Positions 8,501 to 16,456 of a stretch of DNA of 51,483 nt are shown here, in pieces. How positions within the stretch are numbered: position 1 is the first letter of the stretch; each line of letters begins with the position of its first letter. The DNA is from an uncultured Lachnospiraceae bacterium (GTDB lineage: Bacteria > Bacillota > Clostridia > Lachnospirales > Lachnospiraceae). Location: positions 1-51,483 of the forward strand of contig CAJUJL010000020.1 in NCBI GenBank assembly GCA_910586725.1, written 5' to 3'. The position numbers and the translations under genes are program-made. Below the pieces are notes generated by a model. The model ran no database searches. It had not been told where the DNA came from and saw nothing but the letters and a program-made list of their open reading frames with translations.

Positions 8501-9542
8501 CTCGCAAACGAACGATTTTCGCAGCCTGTCTGCGCCGTTCATCCGCCTGTGCCGCATAATGCTTCCTGGTCGTATTTACGTCTTTATGGCCAAGCACATC
8601 CGCAACAAGATAAATATCTCCGGATTCCTGATACAGGGCTGTACCATATGTACTGCGCAGTTTATGCGGTGTAATATTCTTTAGTGAAGTAACCAGCCTT
8701 GAGTATTTTTTCACCAGATTTTCCACAGAACGGACATTCATCCTTTTTTTCTGCATGGACAAAAAAAGCGCATTGGCATGACCTTCTGCCGGAACAATCC
8801 GAGTCCGTTCCTGCATATAGTCGGAGAGTGCATATTCCACTTCTTCGCCAAAGTATACAATCGCTTCATATCCGCCTTTTCGATGTACTTTAATACCATT
8901 ATTTTTGAAATCCACGTCTGTTATATCCAGTCCTACGCATTCGGAAACGCGGATCCCTGTTCCGAGCATCAAAGTAAGCATGGCGAGATCTCTTTTTTTT
9001 GTCTGTGCATGATACGCCTTCTGGCGTTTTGTAAGATTTTCTCCGGATTCCACTTCATCCAATAATGACGCAACTTCATCCACATCTAACCGCACAATCG
9101 CTTTCTCATGCAGTTTTGGCATTTTCACAAGTTCAGCCGGATTTGTATAAATACGCTCTGTACGGAAGAAAAAGTTGTAAAAACTCCGCAGACAGGCCAG
9201 CTTCCTGGAAATACCCCGTTCGTTGTTTGTATGCTCCACATCATCCTTGATGTAATATTTCAACCAGTTTAAATATTCTTCAATATCAGAAGCTTTGATC
9301 TGATCAAGGATGTCGAGTGGAAATTCCGCTATTTTATGCTTCCTGCAATATGGATTGTTTTCATACATATATTCAAAGAAAATTCCCAAATCATAAGCAT
9401 ACGCCAGGCGGGTTCTGGAAGAAGTAGTAGGTTCTATTCCAATAAAAAAATCTTTACAAAAGCCAGGAAGTGTCTGTAGTATCTGTCTTAATTTCAATTC
9501 ATTGTCAATATTGACTTTTTCATGATAAGCTTTTTCTTTCAT
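8493..9542 (-). CDS. Xer-like tyrosine recombinase
   Basis: A DNA strand-exchange enzyme of the phage integrase/Xer family. The 349-residue protein has an N-terminal SAM-like core-binding domain (about 25-150) and a catalytic domain. Visible catalytic residues are the Arg in TGIRVSE, the HKLR box near 295, the His in LGHKDVNTTRKHY and the nucleophile Tyr of the same segment. The start at 9542 is preferred over a longer frame to 9566 because AAGGG precedes it and it forms an ATGA overlap with the upstream TtcA-like gene. Coupling to a tRNA-modification gene and the absence of att-like repeats argue for a chromosomal Xer-type enzyme, possibly XerC or XerD for dimer resolution, rather than a phage integrase. 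Which Xer it is cannot be decided here. Confidence 0.82.
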   Translation of the reverse strand: MKEKAYHEKVNIDNELKLRQILQTLPGFCKDFFIGIEPTTSSRTRLAYAYDLGIFFEYMYENNPYCRKHKIAEFPLDILDQIKASDIEEYLNWLKYYIKDDVEHTNNERGISRKLACLRSFYNFFFRTERIYTNPAELVKMPKLHEKAIVRLDVDEVASLLDEVESGENLTKRQKAYHAQTKKRDLAMLTLMLGTGIRVSECVGLDITDVDFKNNGIKVHRKGGYEAIVYFGEEVEYALSDYMQERTRIVPAEGHANALFLSMQKKRMNVRSVENLVKKYSRLVTSLKNITPHKLRSTYGTALYQESGDIYLVADVLGHKDVNTTRKHYAAQADERRRQAAKIVRLREK

Positions 9543-10270
9543 TTCGTTTCCCTTCTTTCCGGCCATCCGGTTATATTTCCGTTCAGAATAGCCGTAAACA
9601 TTCTGTTTTTTACACCTGGATTCTCAAGATTCAGATTTCTAAGCAGTTTTTTGACATATTCCCTCCTTGTGAATCCATCCTGAGAACAAGGATTTTTTTC
9701 TACCGGAAGATTATAGCGATTCTGAAAGCCAATCACATCCGCCTCCGGAACATACATGAGCGGCCGGATTACAGTTAAATCCATTCGGTCTAAATATGTG
9801 ACAGGAGAGAAGGAGTAAAATCTCCCTTCGTAAATTAACGAAAGCAGCATAGTCTCAACAATATCATCTTTATGATGTGCATAAGCGACCTTATTGCATC
9901 CTAATTCTTTGGCCTTATCATTTAAAGCTCCTTTCCGCATTTTTGCGCAAAGAGAGCAGGGCGAGTGTTCTTTTCTGTCCTGAAAAATAATTTTTGCAAT
10001 ATCTGTTTTCACAATATGTAAGGGTACATCCAACTCCATGCACAAATCCTGAATTCGATCCGTATGAAATTCCTCATAACCAAGATGTACCATAATCGCA
10101 GACAGTTCAAAATGATTTGGATAAAACCTCTGCAAATGTTTTAATGCATATAACATAGCCAGACTGTCCTTGCCACCGGAAATCCCCACGGCAATTTTAT
10201 CGCCAGACAGTATCATCCCATAATCATCAACAGCTTTTCTTGTATAACTGAGCAATTGCTGTAATTTCAT
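9539..10270 (-). CDS. TtcA/TilS-family PP-loop tRNA-modifying ATPase
   Basis: Member of the PP-loop superfamily that adenylates a tRNA base. The SGGKDS ATP-binding motif is at about residue 30, and a CSLC pair near 122 followed by KMRKG matches the TtcA group, which thiolates cytidine 32 in tRNA using an iron-sulfur centre. The C-terminus keeps a NPCSQDG segment with a further Cys near 207. Length (243) is close to bacterial TtcA-like proteins and far shorter than TilS, so lysidine synthesis is unlikely. A GGAGGAG site precedes ATG 10270. It heads a two-gene operon with the recombinase. The exact tRNA target is inferred. Confidence 0.83.
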   Translation of the reverse strand: MKLQQLLSYTRKAVDDYGMILSGDKIAVGISGGKDSLAMLYALKHLQRFYPNHFELSAIMVHLGYEEFHTDRIQDLCMELDVPLHIVKTDIAKIIFQDRKEHSPCSLCAKMRKGALNDKAKELGCNKVAYAHHKDDIVETMLLSLIYEGRFYSFSPVTYLDRMDLTVIRPLMYVPEADVIGFQNRYNLPVEKNPCSQDGFTRREYVKKLLRNLNLENPGVKNRMFTAILNGNITGWPERRETK

Positions 10271-10329
10271 TCAAAACTCCTCCAATAGTATAAAATATCT
10301 CAACAATGATAGTATATCACAGGTTTGTC

Positions 10330-10403
10330 TGTTTCTAAAACAAAAATTATGATATAATGGGTCTATAAATAATCTGCTCTAATAAGCTTTTGATAAGCTT
10401 ATC
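10330..10403 (+). promoter_or_regulatory. dtd promoter (extended -10) with a palindrome in the leader
   Basis: A perfect TATAAT at 10353-10358 carries a TG at 10350-10351, an extended -10; the -35 region (about 10330-10335) is weak. A 12-base perfect palindrome, GATAAGCTTATC at 10392-10403, lies in the leader and could be an operator or small stem. Confidence 0.55.
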
Positions 10404-10443
10404 CAATAACAAAAGAATCTGTAAAAATAGGAGAGAAGAGAGT

Positions 10444-10893
10444 ATGCGTTTTTTAATTCAGCGTGTAAATCATGCAAAAGTCACCGTAGAAGAAAAAGTA
10501 ACAGGAGAAATTCAAAAAGGCTTTGTCGTATTTCTTGGAATATCTGAAAATGACACTCAGGAAATCGCCGATAAATTAGTAAAAAAACTATTAAATCTGC
10601 GAATATTTGAAGATTCCGAAGGTAAAACCAATCTGGCTTTAAAAGATGTCGGCGGCAGCTTATTGCTCGTGTCACAATTCACTTTATATGCCGACTGCAA
10701 AAAAGGGAACCGCCCGTCTTTTATACGAGCCGCATCCCCAGACCTTGCAAACAAATTATACGAATACATCATCCAACAATGCCGCGCAGCCGGATTCCAA
10801 ACAGAAACCGGTATTTTCGGTGCAGATATGACCGTCCAGATTGAAAACAACGGCCCATTCACCATAATCCTTGACTCAACCGAAATCTGCTGA
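10444..10893 (+). CDS. dtd: D-aminoacyl-tRNA deacylase
   Basis: Hydrolyses D-amino acids (and Gly from tRNA-Ala) off tRNAs, a proofreading step after aminoacylation. The 149-residue length equals the usual family length. The SQFTLYAD segment near residue 78 carries the conserved Thr of the active site, and the C-terminal NNGPFTI near 138 is the GP-cisPro-type motif (usually NxGPVT). The start at 10444 follows AGGAGAG; an open frame to 10390 has no ribosome site. The gene is alone in its unit and ends directly before an odd repeat block. Confidence 0.93.
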   Translation: MRFLIQRVNHAKVTVEEKVTGEIQKGFVVFLGISENDTQEIADKLVKKLLNLRIFEDSEGKTNLALKDVGGSLLLVSQFTLYADCKKGNRPSFIRAASPDLANKLYEYIIQQCRAAGFQTETGIFGADMTVQIENNGPFTIILDSTEIC

Positions 10894-10896
10894 CAC

Positions 10897-10996
10897 TATG
10901 GTAATAACCCCCAAGTTTAACGAACTAGTTGGCGCAAAATCACGAAAACACCATATGGTAATAACCCCCAAGTTTAACGAACTAGTTGGCGCAAAA
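10897..10996. repeat. Two identical 43-base direct repeats after dtd
   Basis: Copy 1 is 10897-10939 and copy 2 is 10954-10996; they are identical over 43 bases and separated by 14 bases, giving a 57-base period. Each contains the internal palindrome AACTAGTT and ends GGCGCAAAA. Copy 1 begins four bases after the dtd stop codon. The inner 24 bases can pair with an inverted copy at 11027-11049. No coding frame explains them. Confidence 0.9.
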
Positions 10997-11026
10997 CCAT
11001 CAAGAAACATCCTCATCTAACATTTC

Positions 11027-11080
11027 GCGCCAACTATTCGTTAAACTTGTCTTTTGCGAATAGTTGGTTTTGTTTTATTT
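11027..11080 (+). terminator. Terminator hairpin with a competing inverted repeat
   Basis: CCAACTATTCG at 11030-11040 pairs exactly with 11057-11067 (11 bp, 16-base loop), followed by a T-rich stretch TTTTGTTTTATTTTT. The left arm is also part of 11027-11049, which is complementary, with one bulge, to the inner part of each upstream 43-base repeat. The two pairings are mutually exclusive, as in an attenuator, although the plus strand carries no gene immediately downstream. Confidence 0.6.
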
Positions 11081-11704
11081 TTGCCTCTCCAACTGTTCCC
11101 GATATGCCAAAATCAAATCCACACAGCCTTGAACGCCAATCCGTCCGCTGTCTAACGTTAAATCATATCCTCTGGAATCTCCCCATTTTTTACTGGTGTA
11201 ATAATTGTAATAACTGGCGCGTTGCTTATCGGTTTTCTGAACCATGTCACGGGCTTTATTTACAGACAAATTCAGTTTCTTTGCAATTCGTTCCGCACGA
11301 TAATCCAGATTTGCATGTATAAAGACATTGATGCAGTTTGGATTGTCAGCTAAAGCATAATCGGCACAACGTCCAACGATAACGCAGGATCCTTTATCTG
11401 CAATTTTCTTAATCGTATCAAATTGCGCCAGAAAAATTTTATGATTTAACGGCATATCCAAAAAAGGCGCTGAAGAATATCCTCCAAAAGAATATGTATC
11501 CATTACAAGAGAATACAAAAGGCTGTTTGTCGGCTTTTCATCATGATTTTCAAAAATTTCCGCGCAATAACCGCTTTCTTTTGATGCCTCTTTCAGCAAT
11601 TCCTTATCGTAACATTTTACTCCCAAACGTTTTGCAAGCGCTGTTCCGATGTCTTTGCCCCCGCTTCCAAATTCTCTTCCGATTGTATAAATATGATTAT
11701 TCAT
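11075..11704 (-). CDS. Cytidylate kinase-like family protein
   Basis: A small P-loop kinase of the cytidylate-kinase-like group that is common in Firmicutes and distinct from the true Cmk. The 209-residue protein begins NHIYTIGREFGSGGKDIG, a degenerate Walker A typical of this group (PF13189), followed by the GRCADYAL segment near 105 that resembles the Walker B/GRD region. The substrate is not established for the family. GGTGGG upstream of ATG 11704 is the ribosome site. It is monocistronic and faces the dtd repeat block at its 3' end. Confidence 0.8.
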   Translation of the reverse strand: MNNHIYTIGREFGSGGKDIGTALAKRLGVKCYDKELLKEASKESGYCAEIFENHDEKPTNSLLYSLVMDTYSFGGYSSAPFLDMPLNHKIFLAQFDTIKKIADKGSCVIVGRCADYALADNPNCINVFIHANLDYRAERIAKKLNLSVNKARDMVQKTDKQRASYYNYYTSKKWGDSRGYDLTLDSGRIGVQGCVDLILAYREQLERQK

Positions 11705-11769
11705 AGAATCCCACCTTTATTATTTTATATCTAAATTATAATAGATATTGCAAAAAAAGTATATACAAA

Positions 11770-12690
11770 TCAAGAAATAGAACGAAATCTATAAAGCAAT
11801 TTTTCAAAATATTCCGGTAAAGGCGCCGAAATCTCCAAATACTCTCCTGTTCTTGGATGAAGAAACCCAATGGTCATGGCGTGCAGCGTCTGACCCGTCA
11901 AATGATACGGGTTTTTCGGGCTTCCGTAAACAGTGTCTCCCAGCAAAGGGTAACCGATATGCGCCATATGCACACGAATTTGATGCGTTCTTCCGGTCTC
12001 CAGCCGAAATTCCATATATGCCGCATTCTTCCACTGTTCCAGTGCCTGATAATGCGTGACGGCATGTTTGCCATTCTGTGTGACAACGGCCATTTTTTTC
12101 CTGTCATTCGGATGTCTTCCAATGTCCCCTTCGATACATCCATGAGATTTTTTCGGATTACCGGCAACAATTCCGCGATAAATTCTCTGAATGGAATGCG
12201 CCTTGATTTGTTCTGCGATGCACAAATGACTGGCATCATTTTTACACACAATTAACGATCCTGTCGTATCTTTGTCGATGCGGTGCACAATTCCCGGACG
12301 TATCGCACCATTGATCCCGGAAAGGCTGTCTTTGCAATGATACATAACGGCATTGACCAGCGTACCGGAAAAATGCCCTGCGGAAGGATGCACTACCATA
12401 TTTTTGGGCTTATTTATGACTAAAAGATCGTCATCTTCATATAAAATGTCCAACGGTATATTTTCCGGAAGAATTTCAACGTCTTCCGCCGGCGGAATGG
12501 ACACTTCTACTTTCTGCGCCGCCTTCAACTTATAATTGGATTTTCTGGAACATCCTTCTGTTAGAACACGACCGTCTTTTATAAGCTTTTGTAAAAAAGA
12601 ACGGGTGACGCCTGTCATTTTGTCTGCCAGATACTTATCCAGACGCATGCCCTCATCCACTGCTTCTGTTTCATATGTGAAAACTTCCAT
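11770..12690 (-). CDS. RluA/RluD-family pseudouridine synthase
   Basis: Isomerises specific uridines in rRNA (RluD-like) or tRNA to pseudouridine. An S4 RNA-binding domain occupies about residues 12-60 (MRLDKYLADKM start). The catalytic segment HRIDKDTTGSLIV near 135 carries the active Asp, and GRTHQIRVHMAHIG near 225 is the conserved C-terminal motif. The start at 12690 lies one base after the lspA stop; an alternative start at 12732 would overlap lspA by about 40 bases. Its position after lspA matches ylyB of Bacillus, supporting an RluD-type call. Confidence 0.88.
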   Translation of the reverse strand: MEVFTYETEAVDEGMRLDKYLADKMTGVTRSFLQKLIKDGRVLTEGCSRKSNYKLKAAQKVEVSIPPAEDVEILPENIPLDILYEDDDLLVINKPKNMVVHPSAGHFSGTLVNAVMYHCKDSLSGINGAIRPGIVHRIDKDTTGSLIVCKNDASHLCIAEQIKAHSIQRIYRGIVAGNPKKSHGCIEGDIGRHPNDRKKMAVVTQNGKHAVTHYQALEQWKNAAYMEFRLETGRTHQIRVHMAHIGYPLLGDTVYGSPKNPYHLTGQTLHAMTIGFLHPRTGEYLEISAPLPEYFEKLLYRFRSIS

Positions 12691-12691
12691 A

Positions 12692-13231
12692 TTAATGCTT
12701 TTCTTTCCTCTTCCAAATGGCAATCCGCTCAAAAAGCAGATCCATATCTTCTTCCTTATAATAAAAAAGAAACGTCACAATAAATATAACTGCGGCTGTC
12801 GTAACATAAATATCCGCGACATTAAATACCGGAAAATCAATCAGCTTAAAGTAAAAGAAATCAATTACATAATCATGCATGCATCGGTCAATAAAATTTC
12901 CGATTGCTCCTGCAATTAAAAGGATTAATGTCAGATACAGATAAAAATAATGTTTTTCGCCTGGTATGCGCACATACAGATAAATCAGTACAACCATAGA
13001 GACGCATGTGATCAGAATCAGAAACGTTTTTTGCCCCTGCAAAATACCAAATGCCGCTCCATGGTTCTCCAGGTACGATAATTCAAAAATATCCGCAATC
13101 AAAGGAATTGACGATGCATTTTTTAAATGCAAAACCGCAAGCTGTTTGGTCCATTGATCCAGAAAAATAAGAAGAACTGCAAAGATGCCTCCAATCCATA
13201 ATTTCAGGCTCTTTTTTATTAAGTCTTGCAT
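12692..13231 (-). CDS. lspA: Lipoprotein signal peptidase (signal peptidase II)
   Basis: Membrane aspartyl protease that removes signal peptides from prolipoproteins. The 179-residue protein has four predicted membrane spans, the LDQWTK motif near 26, NHGAAFGIL near 57, and the two catalytic Asp motifs GNFIDR near 117 and FNVADIYV near 135. The N- and C-terminal tails are longer than in E. coli LspA. A GAGGAG ribosome site lies in the end of aroB. It sits in the cluster between aroB and the pseudouridine synthase. Confidence 0.95.
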   Translation of the reverse strand: MQDLIKKSLKLWIGGIFAVLLIFLDQWTKQLAVLHLKNASSIPLIADIFELSYLENHGAAFGILQGQKTFLILITCVSMVVLIYLYVRIPGEKHYFYLYLTLILLIAGAIGNFIDRCMHDYVIDFFYFKLIDFPVFNVADIYVTTAAVIFIVTFLFYYKEEDMDLLFERIAIWKRKEKH

Positions 13232-13236
13232 AAATG

Positions 13237-14355
13237 TTACTCCTCTTTCCCTTTGCCGTCAGCATCTTGCAGCACACCGGAAATTGCAGACAAAATCTGA
13301 TCGTCGGTCAAATCTGAATAGATAAAAGCATTTCCAACTGCATTCAGCAATATAAATTTAATTTTTCCCGCAGTCATTTTTTTATCTGATTTGCTGACTG
13401 AGAGTATTTCATCTTCATTGAGACCTTTCACAGAAACCGGAAGTCCAAACTCCTCAAGCGTTTCAATCACTTTATTACACGCTTCTTTGGAAATGTACCC
13501 AAGATCAGCCGATAACCGGCAGGATAACGCCATCCCAATCCCAACGCATTGCCCGTGAAACAATTGAAAATCAGAAAGTTTCTCAATTGCGTGACCTATG
13601 GTATGTCCAAAATTCAACAGTGCGCGATCTCCTTTTTCTCTGGGATCCAATTCCACAACGTTTCGCTTTATCAAACAGCTTTGATAAATCATTTCTTCTA
13701 TTATATCCGGCCGCAGATACAGGATTTCTTTTCTGTGACTCTGCATCCAGAAAAAATAATCTCTTGATTTGATTAAACCATGTTTTAACACTTCACCCAT
13801 TCCAGATATAAATTGCTCTTTCGGCAATGTCTGCAGCAAGGAAAGATTCATGTATACAAGCTTTGGCTGATAAAAGGCTCCTACCATATTTTTGTACTGC
13901 ATAAAATCCACGCCTGTTTTCCCGCCGATGCTGCTGTCCACCTGTGACAATAACGTAGTCGGAATCTGTATAAAGTCCACGCCTCTCAAATAAGTCGCTG
14001 CCGTAAAACCCGTCAAATCACCTACGACCCCGCCGCCAAACGCAATCAGCAAATCGTGTCTGTCAAAGTGATTCGAAATTAAGCGCTGATACAAAAGCTG
14101 TACCGTATCCAGATTCTTCTGCTGTTCCCCTGCGGAAAAACAAAATGAAATCACCGTATGAAAATAAGATTTCACACGATTTTGAAAAGCCTCCAAATGA
14201 AGTTTTTCCAGATTGGAATCGGTTACAATACATACTTTTTGTGTGGGCAAATACCCTGATTTCTTTATCTTTCCTATGAATTTTTCAAAATCATGTTCCA
14301 GTAAAATATCATAACATGGATTTCCTTCATAAGAAACAGTAATTGATTTTGACAT
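13237..14355 (-). CDS. aroB: 3-dehydroquinate synthase
   Basis: Second step of the shikimate pathway, converting DAHP to 3-dehydroquinate with NAD and a divalent metal. The NAD-binding GGGVVGD is near residue 108, TTLLSQVDSSIGGKTGVD near 138, and the metal-binding NFGHTIGHA near 250. The ATG at 14355 is chosen because AAGGGG stands eight bases upstream; the GTG at 14364 would overlap that site. The 372-residue length is typical. Its place between ylmH and lspA is unusual for a shikimate gene and suggests cotranscription with division genes. Confidence 0.95.
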   Translation of the reverse strand: MSKSITVSYEGNPCYDILLEHDFEKFIGKIKKSGYLPTQKVCIVTDSNLEKLHLEAFQNRVKSYFHTVISFCFSAGEQQKNLDTVQLLYQRLISNHFDRHDLLIAFGGGVVGDLTGFTAATYLRGVDFIQIPTTLLSQVDSSIGGKTGVDFMQYKNMVGAFYQPKLVYMNLSLLQTLPKEQFISGMGEVLKHGLIKSRDYFFWMQSHRKEILYLRPDIIEEMIYQSCLIKRNVVELDPREKGDRALLNFGHTIGHAIEKLSDFQLFHGQCVGIGMALSCRLSADLGYISKEACNKVIETLEEFGLPVSVKGLNEDEILSVSKSDKKMTAGKIKFILLNAVGNAFIYSDLTDDQILSAISGVLQDADGKGKEE

Positions 14356-14370
14356 ATTTGACACCCCTTG

Positions 14371-15159
14371 TCAGCTGTATTTTTTTAAGGAAATTTTTAC
14401 GCGTCCTTTTCGCGTTTCTCCCTGACTTCCATTATAGATAAATTTGCCAAAGCCCCGAATCGAAATTACGTCGTTTTCCTTGCATTCGTATGCATTGGAA
14501 GATACAACGCGATCATTGATAAAGACTTTTTGTGATTGAATGAGAACCGCGCTTTGCGCTCTGGATTTTTTGGTGGCAAGCGCTATGATGTTATCCAGCC
14601 TGACAGACGCAACGATTCCGTCCAGATGTTCATATGCCTGCTCCAATTGGTCCAAACAGGTTTCAGACCTCTCACCGACTACAATGGTGCGACGAATTTG
14701 CGTCAGGTTATCCAATAAGTATTCTGCAATTGCGTCTTCACAAAAAATGTAATAATGTTCTTTTTCTAATTTTATATCGCCGATTCTCGAACGTTCCACG
14801 CCCAAATTCATAAGTGCGCCAAGTACGTCCCGATGCGAAAGCAATTCCGCAAATTTCAGCTGTTTGGGAGAAAAATGCAGACATGCAATCGGAAACTTGC
14901 ATTCAGCGTCACATACATTCTCCACATAATCCGATGCATAATAAAGAGCATCAGGGATAAACGCTATCATCTGACGCTCTGCAAATTTATATCCTCCAAA
15001 AAGCTGATATGATGTTTCTATATCTGATAAACTCTGATGGAACAAATTTAATTCATTCAAATTTAAAAAATTACTGAAAGTGACGCTTCCTTTCCGATTT
15101 GCTAACCTTGACAAATCGACAAAACGCTTCTTGATCAGAAGCTCCTCCTGACGATCCAT
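14371..15159 (-). CDS. ylmH: YlmH-type S4-domain RNA-binding protein
   Basis: RNA-binding protein encoded beside cell-division genes in Gram-positives; relatives of this family have been linked to division and to rescue of stalled ribosomes. The 262-residue protein has an N-terminal YlmH domain and a C-terminal S4 domain (about 180-245, with LDNIIALATKKSRAQSA). AAGGAG lies five bases before ATG 15159. It follows sepF by 8 bases, the same order as ylmF-ylmH in Bacillus, though ylmG is absent. Confidence 0.87.
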   Translation of the reverse strand: MDRQEELLIKKRFVDLSRLANRKGSVTFSNFLNLNELNLFHQSLSDIETSYQLFGGYKFAERQMIAFIPDALYYASDYVENVCDAECKFPIACLHFSPKQLKFAELLSHRDVLGALMNLGVERSRIGDIKLEKEHYYIFCEDAIAEYLLDNLTQIRRTIVVGERSETCLDQLEQAYEHLDGIVASVRLDNIIALATKKSRAQSAVLIQSQKVFINDRVVSSNAYECKENDVISIRGFGKFIYNGSQGETRKGRVKISLKKYS

Positions 15160-15167
15160 AAGACTCC

Positions 15168-15686
15168 TTAAATATCGGTGTGAAGTCCGGATGCGCTGAA
15201 GGAATCTAATAAATCCTGAAAATCTCCGGAAATATCCACCGATGATGGCGTAATAATAAATATGTAATTGGAAATCTTTTGCAGATTGCCGCTGATTGCA
15301 AAACAGGAGCCGGCTGTAAAATCTATGATTCTCTGTGCAATCTCAATGTTTAAACCTTCTACATTCAGGACAACCGTACGATTGGACAGCAATGTCTCTG
15401 TAATTTCCCTTGCATCTTCTACAGACGTTGGTTTAATGACACAAACTTCCATCCCCCCGACACCTTGTTTCTTAACGGAGCGCATAGGCGTGATCTTTGG
15501 AGCTGCTTTCGGTTTTTCCCTGACGGAAGGCACATCGTCGTACTCTGTGTTTTTCCGATCTTTGCGTGTACTTTTTCTGCTTACCGGTTCATCTTCTTCA
15601 TCATAGTAATCATCTTCGTAAAAACCATCTTCTTCATCTTCCGGATTCAAACGCATAACATCTAAAAATTTATCAAGTACTCCCAT
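15168..15686 (-). CDS. sepF: Cell division protein SepF
   Basis: Membrane-tethered partner of FtsZ that shapes the division septum. The N-terminal MGVLDKFLDVMRL is the amphipathic membrane-binding helix. An acidic and then basic linker (about 15-75) contains runs of Asp/Glu/Tyr and Lys/Arg. The C-terminal SepF domain (about 82-165) holds the conserved TVVLNVEGL and the RIIDFTAG segment. Length 172 is normal for Clostridia. It lies between yggS and ylmH. Confidence 0.94.
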   Translation of the reverse strand: MGVLDKFLDVMRLNPEDEEDGFYEDDYYDEEDEPVSRKSTRKDRKNTEYDDVPSVREKPKAAPKITPMRSVKKQGVGGMEVCVIKPTSVEDAREITETLLSNRTVVLNVEGLNIEIAQRIIDFTAGSCFAISGNLQKISNYIFIITPSSVDISGDFQDLLDSFSASGLHTDI

Positions 15687-15760
15687 AAAAAGAAAATCTC
15701 CTAACTATTTATTATCATTTTCCAACAATTACAGATCCTGTGGCGGCCTTGGGTGAATTA

Positions 15761-16444
15761 CTAGTTCCTTGAACCAAATATGCCTGTCCCAACACGAACA
15801 ATCGTAGCGCCCTCTTCTATTGCTACCGCATAATCTCCTGTCATGCCCATAGACAAAATATCCATAGATACATTATCAATGTTTTCTTTGGCAATGTCAA
15901 CAGCTAATTCCCTGATTTTTTTAAAATAAGGCCTGTTTTCTTCGGGATTTTCCACATATGGAGCAATCGTCATAAGTCCCCGGATCTGAATGCCATCCAA
16001 ATGTGAAATCTCTTCCGCCAATTGCAGAGCTTCTTCTTTGGCTATGCCAAATTTGGAAGATTCGTCCGCAATATTAATTTCAATTAAAATCGGTATGATA
16101 CGGTTTATCTTTTTGGCCTGGACATTGATCTCTTCCGCCAGACGGTAAGAATCCACGGAGTGAATCAGCGTCGTATCATTGACGATATATTTCACTTTGT
16201 TTCTCTGCAAATGCCCAATCATATGCCAACGAATGTCAGACGGCAGTAAATCCCGTTTTTCACAGATTTCCTGTACTTTATTTTCACCAAAATCTCTTAC
16301 GCCGCATTCATAGATTTCGGAAAGCATGGAGACCGGTTTCGTTTTACTGACAGCGACAAGCGTAATTTCGCTTCTCTCTCTTCCCGCCCGTTCACAGGCT
16401 TTGACAATGTTTTCTTCTACTTGTTTTAAATTTTCCCGTAACAT
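15761..16444 (-). CDS. PLP homeostasis protein, YggS/YlmE family
   Basis: Single-domain PLP-binding protein that influences vitamin B6 and amino-acid pools; it has a fold-type III barrel but no firm enzyme activity. The PLP Lys lies in VAVSKTKP near residue 35; the C-terminal MGMTGDYAVAIEEGATIVRVG is the phosphate-binding signature. The 227-residue length matches the family. It precedes sepF with a 74-base gap and corresponds to ylmE of Bacillus. Confidence 0.93.
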   Translation of the reverse strand: MLRENLKQVEENIVKACERAGRERSEITLVAVSKTKPVSMLSEIYECGVRDFGENKVQEICEKRDLLPSDIRWHMIGHLQRNKVKYIVNDTTLIHSVDSYRLAEEINVQAKKINRIIPILIEINIADESSKFGIAKEEALQLAEEISHLDGIQIRGLMTIAPYVENPEENRPYFKKIRELAVDIAKENIDNVSMDILSMGMTGDYAVAIEEGATIVRVGTGIFGSRN

Positions 16445-16456
16445 AATCTTCCCTCT

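Noticed and set aside
8493..9542. Prophage integrase with attachment sites
   Set aside because: No repeats or tRNA nearby, and the gene is coupled to a housekeeping gene.
10897..10996. CRISPR array or type III toxin-antitoxin repeat
   Set aside because: Only two copies, a 14-base spacer, no cas genes and no toxin gene downstream.
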